Assembly: GCF_000720455.1 (NCBI RefSeq)
Contig: NZ_JOAK01000014.1
Location: forward strand, 1 to 64,000
Reading direction: 5' to 3'
Length of the DNA: 64,000 nucleotides
DNA from: Streptomyces virginiae
GTDB taxonomy: Bacteria > Actinomycetota > Actinomycetes > Streptomycetales > Streptomycetaceae
The notes beneath the pieces are model-generated. The model saw nothing but the letters and a program-made list of their open reading frames with translations. It did not search any database and was not told the origin of the DNA. Positions within the stretch are counted from its first letter, which is position 1; each line of letters begins with the position of its first letter. Shown piece after piece: positions 57,634 through 64,000 of this stretch. A program made the position numbers and the translations under genes.

Positions 57634-59512
57634 CGGCCCGCCCTCCCCCCGGGGTTTCGGTGACGCGCACGTGCGCGGGGACCTCCGGCAGCCGTACCAG
57701 GTCGTGGTGGAACACCACCGGACCGTCGGCGGAGCCGTCGCCTCCGCCGGGTTCCGCCCGGGTGAACCCGCAGGACGGGTAGAAGTCCCGGGCGCGGTGG
57801 TTGCGGGCGGTGGGCACGTACCGGGCGCTCACCGAGGTCAGCCCGAGCTCCCGCGCCCGGGCCAGCAGCACCGCGAGGCAGGCCTGTTCCACGCCGCGGC
57901 CGAGCACCCGGCAGCTGAGCCACATGCCGTCCAGCCGGAGCACCCCCTCGGTGATGGTTGCGAGCACCGCGCCGACCAGGCCGTTGTCACCGAACCGGTC
58001 CGCGCTGCGCGCCACGAGCAGGAGCCGCCCCGGAGCGGCCGCCTGCAGGGCCAGCTCGTCCTCCGTGTGGCCTCCGCCGGTCAGGTTGAACTGGTTGGTC
58101 CGCAGGGTCAATTGGGACACGCGGGCGAATTCGTGACGGCGGGGCGGGCCGAGCCCCACGCTCACCTCCAGGGCCCGCAGGAACTCCTCGTACGAGCCCG
58201 AGCCCGCCCGCAGCGCGCCGCGCTCGCGCCGCCTGCGGTACTCGCCGGCCCGGGCACGGTCCTCGTCGGTCAGCCGCAGGGTGTCGAACCAGCCGTCGGC
58301 GAGCAGCCGGGTGACGTGCAGCGCGGGTTCCCCGTCGAGCGCCACGACGGCGACCTCGGGCGCGCCGAGCCGGACCTGGGCGCGCTCGGCCGGGGAGTCG
58401 TCGGCGAAGACGAGGGCGTCGGGGGCGAGGTCCAGGGTGCGGGCGATGTCGGCGAGATTGCGGTCCTTGGGCTGCCAGTTGGCGTTGACCGCGGCGAAGT
58501 CCGGCTCGCGCAGGACGAGGTCGGGGTGGGAGGCGAGCGCCTCCCGTACGGGGCCCTCGTCGTTCTTGCTGCTCACGGCGAGGAGCACGCCCTGGGAGGC
58601 GAGCTGTTTGACGCACTTCTGGAAGGCTCCGAACGCCTCCCCGCGCAGCGTGCCGGCCGCCGCGATCCCGTCGGGCCCGTCCTCGCCGAGCACCCCGTCC
58701 CACAGGGTGTTGTCGAGGTCCAGCACGAGGCATTTGCGGACCCGGCCGCGCAGGGCGCGGGCCAGGTGTCCGATCTCGCGGGCGTAGGCGGCGAGGAGTC
58801 CGCCGCCGAGCTGGACGTTGGCGTGGCGGGCCAGCCGGGGGTCGGTGACCGGCCCGCCCTCGGTGATCAGCGGTTCCAGGTCGATCACCACGAGCCGGGG
58901 GGCGGACTCGGTCAGCCGCAGCAGCCGGGCGTTGAACTCCCGCCACACGGCTCCCAGTCGGGCCCGCGAGCGGTGGTCGACGAGCTGGTGGCTGCAGGAG
59001 CGGGGCAGCGGGACGGTGTTGAGGACCAGGGTCCCGGGGACCTCGGCCGCGAGGGCGGCGCACCGGCCCAGCGCCTCCTCTCCCGCACGCTCGACGTCCT
59101 CGGGTCCCCACACCGCGGGTACCTGGGAGAAGAGGGTTTCGGCGTCCAGCAGGCACAGGGTGAGGTCCGGTGCGGCCGTCCGCAGCTCGCCGGCCGGGTC
59201 GGTGAGGTCGCGCAGGTAGGTGCCGTGCTCCCCGAGCACCGGGCGCAGCAGCATTCCGTGGCGGGCCAGTTCGCCCCTGAGGGGGTCGACGACGTGGCCG
59301 ACGGTGGACTGGCCGGTGACCGCCACCGTCACCACGGGGGTGTGCGGGTGGTGCTCCAGTACGGCGTCGTGGTCGAGGCCGGCGAGCATCCGGCCCGCCG
59401 CCGCGGCGCCGGGTCCGTCCTCCTCGGCGAGCAGTGCCGGCACCTGGTCGTAGGCCTTCTCCAGCAGTCCTCGCCCGCGCAGTGCGCGCAAGCGGTCCGG
59501 TCCCTTCGTCAT
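57620..59512 (-). CDS. FkbH-like HAD enzyme, glyceryl-ACP synthase type
   Basis: A 630-aa protein. After an N-terminal SGNH-like region (about 58-250) comes the HAD IIIC core RKCLVLDLDNTLWDGVLGEDG (nucleophile Asp265, Asp267), VSSKNDEGPV, and FADDSPAERAQV, then a GNAT-like C-terminal domain (about 440-610, SQLTLRTNQFNLTG, VSARYVPTARNHRARDFY). Family members move glycerate from 1,3-bisphosphoglycerate to an ACP for methoxymalonyl or tetronate pathways. The long form with the N-terminal domain is common in actinobacteria. The neighbouring ACP and KAS III favour the tetronate role. Confidence 0.88.
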   Translation of the reverse strand: MTKGPDRLRALRGRGLLEKAYDQVPALLAEEDGPGAAAAGRMLAGLDHDAVLEHHPHTPVVTVAVTGQSTVGHVVDPLRGELARHGMLLRPVLGEHGTYLRDLTDPAGELRTAAPDLTLCLLDAETLFSQVPAVWGPEDVERAGEEALGRCAALAAEVPGTLVLNTVPLPRSCSHQLVDHRSRARLGAVWREFNARLLRLTESAPRLVVIDLEPLITEGGPVTDPRLARHANVQLGGGLLAAYAREIGHLARALRGRVRKCLVLDLDNTLWDGVLGEDGPDGIAAAGTLRGEAFGAFQKCVKQLASQGVLLAVSSKNDEGPVREALASHPDLVLREPDFAAVNANWQPKDRNLADIARTLDLAPDALVFADDSPAERAQVRLGAPEVAVVALDGEPALHVTRLLADGWFDTLRLTDEDRARAGEYRRRRERGALRAGSGSYEEFLRALEVSVGLGPPRRHEFARVSQLTLRTNQFNLTGGGHTEDELALQAAAPGRLLLVARSADRFGDNGLVGAVLATITEGVLRLDGMWLSCRVLGRGVEQACLAVLLARARELGLTSVSARYVPTARNHRARDFYPSCGFTRAEPGGGDGSADGPVVFHHDLVRLPEVPAHVRVTETPGGGRADGPR

Positions 59513-59520
59513 CGGGTTCC

Positions 59521-60561
59521 TCACACCTTCTCCAGGGCGAACCCGGCCCTGATCCACCGGCTGGACTCCACGCACAGGGCCAGCGCCCGGTCCCCGGGGG
59601 CGAACTCCGGAAGCAGGCGGTCGACTTGCAGGAAGGGCAGGGCGTTGCCCGTGTTGCCGGTCTCGGAGACGCAGGAGATCTCCCGGGCGGGTCCGGCCGG
59701 CAGCCGCTCGACGATGCGGGCGGTCATCCGCTCGGACAGCTGCGGCGGCAGCAGGAAGGCGAGGTCGTCCAGGCTCCACCCGAGCCCGCCGAGCAGCTCC
59801 CAGAGGATCTCCACGGAGATCGCGGGCACGTGCTCCTCGATGGCCTTGTAGTCCTCGGCCAGCATCCGCCGCGGCGAGTCCCGGTCGGTGGTGCCGTACC
59901 AGTCGAGGAGCTGGCCGGGCGGACGGCCGCGCCCCGCCCAGGAGTTGAGTACCGAGCGCAGGGCGATCCGCTCGCCCTCGGGTTCGTCCGTGAGGACGGC
60001 GGCGCCGGCCCCGTCCCCGAACAGGACGTGGTTGACCAGTTCCTCGGTGGGCATCCGGGCGGTGTCCCGGCGCGGCGACAGGAACCGGTGGGTGACGTCC
60101 CCGCCGAGGACCAGGCCGGCCCGCCGGCCCCCGAGGACCAGGGTGCGGCCGAGGTCGAGGGCCTGGACGGCGCCGGAGCAGCCGGCCTGGATCTGGTAGA
60201 CCGGCAGGTGGTCGAGGCCGAGCCGGTCGGCCACCTCGCTCGCGGTGGTGGGCAGCAGGGTGTCGGGGGTCGCGGTCGCCAGGACCACGAACTCGACGTC
60301 GGCGGAGCCGAGTCCGGCGGCGTCCATGGCCCGGGCCCCGGCCTCGGCGCACAGGTCGGCGAGCGAGCCGCGGACCTCGCCCGTGACGGGGTCCCAGCCG
60401 AAGTGCCGGGTCCGCGTGCCGACGAAGAGGTCGATCCACTCCTCGCTGACGCCGAGCAGCCTGCCGAGCGCGGTGTTGTCCACCGGGTCGCCGGGCAGTG
60501 CCGTACCGGTCGAGGCGAGGTACACCGCTCCGCGGTCGCCCGCGGCGGGCGCCCGTGTCAC
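59521..60561 (-). CDS. KAS III-like condensing enzyme (RkD-type), His replaced
   Basis: A 346-aa thiolase-fold protein: GTRTRHFGWD, VYQIQAGCSGAVQAL with nucleophile Cys128, FGDGAGAAVL and SETGNTGNALPF (Asn303). The usual PHQAN motif, which supplies the catalytic His, reads PPQLS at 272-276. KAS III homologues of this group in tetronate clusters join the glyceryl-ACP to the polyketide. GTG 60561 overlaps the PKS stop (GTGA). If His is really absent, decarboxylative condensation is unlikely, and acyl transfer or C-C/C-O coupling without decarboxylation is favoured. Confidence 0.86.
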   Translation of the reverse strand: MTRAPAAGDRGAVYLASTGTALPGDPVDNTALGRLLGVSEEWIDLFVGTRTRHFGWDPVTGEVRGSLADLCAEAGARAMDAAGLGSADVEFVVLATATPDTLLPTTASEVADRLGLDHLPVYQIQAGCSGAVQALDLGRTLVLGGRRAGLVLGGDVTHRFLSPRRDTARMPTEELVNHVLFGDGAGAAVLTDEPEGERIALRSVLNSWAGRGRPPGQLLDWYGTTDRDSPRRMLAEDYKAIEEHVPAISVEILWELLGGLGWSLDDLAFLLPPQLSERMTARIVERLPAGPAREISCVSETGNTGNALPFLQVDRLLPEFAPGDRALALCVESSRWIRAGFALEKV

Positions 60562-63497
60562 GAGGACCTCGCCATGAGCACGTCCGAGAGGAAATCGGCC
60601 AGCGCCCCGACGGACCGCAGTGCGGGCAGCATCTGCTGCACGGACACCTCTCCGACCCGGGGCAGCCGGGCCTCCACCTGGTTCTTGAGCTGCATGATCA
60701 TCACCGAGTCGAAGCCGAGGTCCTCGTAGAAGCGGGCCTCGCGCACGACGCGTTCCGGCGGGTGGCCGCCGACCTCGGCGACGGCCTGCACCACCGCGTG
60801 CAGCACCGGGTCGTCGCCGTCGCGGCCGTCCCCCGCGCCGCGGCCGGGGCGGGGGGCGTCGGGGACGGTCGCGGTGGCCGGCCGGGCCGGCTGTACGAAG
60901 GACTCCCGGTCCCAGGAGCGCCGCGCCGACGAGAAGACGTACGGGGCCAGCGGCTCGACGCCGCGGTGCCCGGGCGCGTACAGCTCCTCCCACCGCGGGT
61001 CGAGCCCGGCGCGGTACAGGGCCGCGACGGCCTCGGCGAGCTCCAGGCCGGTGGAAGCGGGGCCCGGCGCCGGGTGCAGGTACTCCACGCCGGGCGCCCG
61101 CCCGCCCCGGGCGGCGATCTGCAGGAGCACGCCGCGCGGGCCGATCTCGATCAGATGGGTGGGGGCGACCTCGGCGACGAGCGCCGCCAGCGCGCCGTCC
61201 ATGAGGACCGGCTCCTCGATCTGGCCGGCCCAGTAGCCGGCGTCCATGAGGTCGTGGCGCAGCACCCGGCCGTGCCGGGTCGAGGCGAGCGGCACGGCGG
61301 GCGGGGCGCACCGCACCGTCCCGGTGCGCAGGCCGGCGGCGGCCGGGGCCATCAGGGGCGAGTGGAAGGCGTGGGTGACGGGCAGCCGTGCGACCCGTAC
61401 GCCGCGGCCGGTGAGCTGCCGCGTGATCCGTTCCAGGGCGTCCAGGGGGCCGGAGACCACGGTGTCCGAGGGGCCGTTGAGGGCCGCCACGGCCGTGCCC
61501 GGCTCGGCCGCCAGGAGACCGGCGAGTTCCCCGGGGCCGGCGCCCGTGGCGATCATGCCGCCTCCGGCCGGCAGTTCGGCCGTCAGCGCGCCGCGGCGGG
61601 CGACGAGCCGGGCGGCCTCCTCCAGGCCGAGGGCGCCGGCGGTGACGGCCGCGGCGTACTCGCCCAGGCTGTGTCCGAGGACGGCGGCCGGGCCGACGCC
61701 GAGCGAGGTGAGCGTGCGCGCCAGGGCGTATCCGACGGCGAACAGGGCGGGTTGCGCGAACCGCGGCCGGTGCACCCGCTCGTCGCCGCCGAGGACGAGG
61801 TCGCGCACCGACTCGCCGAGGTGCGGGGCGAGCGCCTCGTCGGCCTCGGCGAGGTGGCGGCGGTAGAGCGGGGACTCGCGGTGCAGGCCCGCCGTCATGC
61901 CCGGGTACTCGCTGCCCTGGCCGGTGAAGAGGAAGGCCACGACGGGCCGGCCCCACGGACGTCCCTGCTCGGCGGCCGTGTCCGTGGGCGCCGCCGCCCG
62001 GCGCAGGGCGTCGACGAGTTCGCCGGTGTCGCGCACGGCGGCCGCGAAGCGGTGCGGCAGCCCGGTCTTGACGAGGTTGCTGCTCCGGCACAGGGCCGCC
62101 GCCGCGCCGCGCGGCCGTCCGGCGACCGCGTCGGCCTGTGCGGCGAGGTTGCGGCGCAAGGCCTCGGGGGTGTCGGCGCTGACGGTGAAGACGCCGACGG
62201 CGTCGCGTGCGGGGCGGCTGCGGGCGCCGTCGGTTCCCGCGCCGCGCGGGGTCCGCGGCGCCGAGCCGAGGACGGCGTGGGCGTTCGTCCCACCCATGCC
62301 GAAGCTGCTGACCCCGGCGAGGGTCTCCCCGCGGGGCAGCCGCATCGGCGCCTTCAGCAGCCGCAGGCCCCGCTCGCCGAGCCGCAGCTGCGGGTTCTCC
62401 CGGTCGGCGAAGAGGCTGGCGGGGACGATGCGGTGGTGCAGGGCCAGTGCGGTCTTGATGAGGCCGGCGATGCCCGCCGCGCCTTCGGTGTGGCCGAGGT
62501 TGCCCTTGACGGAGCCGATGGCGCACGGGGTGTCGCGGGGGACCGCGTGGACCGCGCCGAGCGCCGCGCACTCGATGGCGTCGCCCAGTACGGTCCCGGT
62601 GCCGTGCGCCTCCACGAACGCGACCCGGTCCGGGGCCACCCCGGCGCGCCGGTAGGCGGAGTTCAGGACGCGCTGCTGCGACCACCGGTTGGGGGCGATC
62701 ACGCCGTTGCTGCGGCCGTCCTGGTTGACGGCGCTGCCGCGCAGCACGGCGTAGATCCGCTGGCCGTCGGCGAGGGCGTCCGCCAGCCGGCGCAGCACGA
62801 CCAGGCCGACGCCGTCGCTGCGGCCGATCCCGTCGGCGTCCGCGCTGAAGGGCTTGCAGCGCCCGTCGGCGGCGGCCAGGCCGAGCTGTCCGTAGACCAT
62901 GCCCAGCGACGGCGAGAGCACGACGTTGACGCCGCCGGCCAGGGCGGTGTCGCACTCCTCGGCCAGCAGGGAGCCCGCCGCGAGGTGGACGGCGACGAGC
63001 GAGGACGAGCAGGCCGTGTCGACGGCGAGGCTCGGTCCGGTGAAGTTGAAGTGGTAGGAGATCCGGTTGGCCGCCATGCCGGTGCTGCTGCCGGAGCCGA
63101 GCAGCGCGGTGGTGCGCGCGGGGTCGCTCATCGTGAGGCGGCCCCACTCGCCGCCCATCACCCCGACGAACACCCCGGTCTCGGTGCCCGCGAGGTCGCC
63201 GGGGGCCCGGCCGGAGTCCTCCAGGGCCCGCCAGGCGCAGGGCAGCAGGAGCCGGTGGTGCGGGTCCATCGCGGCGGCCTCGCGGGGGGTGACGGAGAAG
63301 AAGTCGCTGTCGAAGACGTCGGCGTCGTCGATGAAGCCGCCGCTGCCGCCGACGGCGGGGAAGTCCCGGGCCGCCCAGCGCTGCGCGGGGACCGGGGCGA
63401 TACCGTCGCCGCCGCGCATGAGCAGGTCCCAGTAGGCCTGCACGCCCGCCGCCCCGGGGAACGCGCAGTCGATCCCGACGATGGCGACGTCCCCCAT
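60558..63497 (-). CDS. Type I PKS module, KS-AT-ACP
   Basis: A 979-aa protein: KS with DTACSSSLV (Cys163), EAHGTGTVLGDAIE and GNLGHTEGAAG; AT (about 540-830) with GHSLGEY (Ser about 610) and HAFH, predicting malonyl-CoA; ACP with LGFDSVMIM (Ser about 931). No ketoreductase, dehydratase or thioesterase, so it should give an unreduced beta-ketoacyl product, the expected substrate for tetronate formation. No docking domain is evident at the start, MGDVAIVGID. Coupled to the ACP gene upstream (TGATG) and the KAS III gene downstream (GTGA). Confidence 0.92.
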   Translation of the reverse strand: MGDVAIVGIDCAFPGAAGVQAYWDLLMRGGDGIAPVPAQRWAARDFPAVGGSGGFIDDADVFDSDFFSVTPREAAAMDPHHRLLLPCAWRALEDSGRAPGDLAGTETGVFVGVMGGEWGRLTMSDPARTTALLGSGSSTGMAANRISYHFNFTGPSLAVDTACSSSLVAVHLAAGSLLAEECDTALAGGVNVVLSPSLGMVYGQLGLAAADGRCKPFSADADGIGRSDGVGLVVLRRLADALADGQRIYAVLRGSAVNQDGRSNGVIAPNRWSQQRVLNSAYRRAGVAPDRVAFVEAHGTGTVLGDAIECAALGAVHAVPRDTPCAIGSVKGNLGHTEGAAGIAGLIKTALALHHRIVPASLFADRENPQLRLGERGLRLLKAPMRLPRGETLAGVSSFGMGGTNAHAVLGSAPRTPRGAGTDGARSRPARDAVGVFTVSADTPEALRRNLAAQADAVAGRPRGAAAALCRSSNLVKTGLPHRFAAAVRDTGELVDALRRAAAPTDTAAEQGRPWGRPVVAFLFTGQGSEYPGMTAGLHRESPLYRRHLAEADEALAPHLGESVRDLVLGGDERVHRPRFAQPALFAVGYALARTLTSLGVGPAAVLGHSLGEYAAAVTAGALGLEEAARLVARRGALTAELPAGGGMIATGAGPGELAGLLAAEPGTAVAALNGPSDTVVSGPLDALERITRQLTGRGVRVARLPVTHAFHSPLMAPAAAGLRTGTVRCAPPAVPLASTRHGRVLRHDLMDAGYWAGQIEEPVLMDGALAALVAEVAPTHLIEIGPRGVLLQIAARGGRAPGVEYLHPAPGPASTGLELAEAVAALYRAGLDPRWEELYAPGHRGVEPLAPYVFSSARRSWDRESFVQPARPATATVPDAPRPGRGAGDGRDGDDPVLHAVVQAVAEVGGHPPERVVREARFYEDLGFDSVMIMQLKNQVEARLPRVGEVSVQQMLPALRSVGALADFLSDVLMARSS

Positions 63498-63799
63498 CAG
63501 TGCCCGTCCCGCGCGTGGGCCGGGGCGGCGGCCGGGAGCACCGAGGCGAGGTGGGCGAGGAGACTCTCGACGGTGGGGTGGTCCCACAGCAGCGTCGGTT
63601 CCACCTCCAGGCCGAACTCGTCCTCGAGGTCGCCGCACAGGCTCAGGGCCGCCACCGAGTCCATGCCGTACTCGGCGAAGGGCACGGTGGGGTCGATGGT
63701 CCCGGGTGCGCGCCGCAGGTACAGCGAGAGCCGGGCGTACAGCCACTCGTGCGGCAGGACGCCGTCGGCGGTGGCGGGCCGGCCGGTGTGAACGGTCAT
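63497..63799 (-). CDS. Discrete acyl carrier protein
   Basis: The 100-aa product contains FAEYGMDSVAALSLCGDLEDEFG (Ser48 in MDSV) and WDHPTVESLLAHL, the form of a PKS-type ACP. ATG 63799 has GGAG upstream. It probably delivers the starter acyl chain to the adjacent KS-AT-ACP protein, since it is coupled to it by a one-base overlap. Confidence 0.9.
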   Translation of the reverse strand: MTVHTGRPATADGVLPHEWLYARLSLYLRRAPGTIDPTVPFAEYGMDSVAALSLCGDLEDEFGLEVEPTLLWDHPTVESLLAHLASVLPAAAPAHARDGH

Positions 63800-63851
63800 C
63801 GTGGGGCTCCTTCGGTGCGTGCGGCGCATCCGCCGGCCGGCCGGGTGCCGG

Positions 63852-64000
63852 TCAGCCGGGGATGGGAGTGGAGTAGAGGTCGTAGCTGATCTGCGTGCTG
63901 AAGCGGAGCTGGACCTCGTGCCGGATCCGGGTCTCGCACTCCGCCGGCAGATCGGCGACGCGCGTGCCCAGCCGGCGGGCGATGCGGTGCAGTGCCGCGG
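63852..64000 (-). CDS. C-terminal fragment of a truncated gene, function unknown
   Basis: The last 48 codons of a leftward gene run in from the right edge and end RHEVQLRFSTQISYDLYSTPIPG before TGA at 63852-63854. Codon use is typical of the region and the gap to the ACP start is 52 bp, so it should be the preceding gene of the same operon. The fragment is too short to name a family. Confidence 0.65.
   Translation of the reverse strand, partial: AALHRIARRLGTRVADLPAECETRIRHEVQLRFSTQISYDLYSTPIPG

Noticed and set aside
12617..59524. Identical 17-nt ribosome-site context at the propeller gene (12617) and the FkbH-like gene (59510)
   Set aside because: GTGAGGAACCCGATGAC is simply a stop codon merged with a good ribosome site; two copies over 47 kb are not evidence of recombination.
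59521..63147. Single 1208-codon leftward frame spanning KAS III and PKS
   Set aside because: The N-terminal two-thirds are out of frame with the PKS motifs; the real KAS III begins at GTG 60561 overlapping the PKS stop.

Overview
The window is high-GC actinobacterial DNA, almost certainly Streptomyces. The evidence is strong third-position G/C bias, GTG/TTG starts, ATGA-coupled genes, AfsA/SARP/LAL-type regulators, and TTA leucine codons confined to a few genes. No rRNA, tRNA, IS element, CRISPR array or phage gene was seen.

Layout. (1) 1-703: a 99-bp tandem repeat and a small iron-permease-family gene. (2) 1024-11571 (+): a four-gene lipid/polyketide operon with its own promoter. It encodes a fatty acyl-AMP ligase, a 2112-aa type I PKS (ACP-KS-AT-DH-KR-ACP-ER), an acyl-CoA dehydrogenase and an alpha/beta hydrolase. 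(3) 11603-14997 (-): a beta-propeller protein, an MFS pump and a GT2. (4) 15353-38239: a large extracellular polysaccharide locus. A rightward operon makes amino sugars and carries a huge secreted multidomain protein. A leftward eight-gene operon carries Wzz, Wzx, a UDP-GlcNAc 2-epimerase, a UDP-sugar dehydrogenase, a TagA/WecG glycosyltransferase and others. A Wzz-Wzy fusion lies between them. Together the genes can be read as a complete WbpA-B-E-D-I route to UDP-ManNAc3NAcA-type sugars plus Wzx/Wzy/Wzz export and polymerisation. TTA codons lie in the first gene of both operons, which suggests bldA control. (5) 38418-40834 (-): an orphan HypE-like protein and a GPH-type transporter.

(6) 41194-55120: a regulatory and accessory region. 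It holds an AfsA-type butyrolactone synthase homologue, a SARP with ATPase/TPR domains, two LAL (LuxR) regulators, an adenylate-forming protein and a polyprenyl-synthase-like protein that both lack canonical catalytic motifs, a metallophosphoesterase and a phosphopantetheinyl transferase. Paired 7-bp direct repeats with 4-bp spacers (11-bp period, TGGCARN type) lie upstream of two of these genes and resemble SARP operators. (7) 55142-56546: a small secreted peptide gene divergent from a TTA-containing LuxR-type regulator. (8) 56543-64000 (-): a second PPTase, an ACP, an FkbH-like glyceryl-ACP synthase, a KAS III-like enzyme, a KS-AT-ACP PKS, another ACP and a truncated gene. This gene set is the hallmark of tetronate or other glycerate-derived polyketides, and the cluster continues past the right edge.

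The parts fit one picture: two acyl/polyketide assembly systems flank a developmentally controlled polysaccharide locus, with quorum-type and pathway-specific regulators between the polysaccharide and the tetronate-like genes. The most novel leads are the SARP-box arrays, the degenerate enzyme pair beside afsA, the peptide/TTA-regulator pair, and the PKS with its ER placed after the last ACP.
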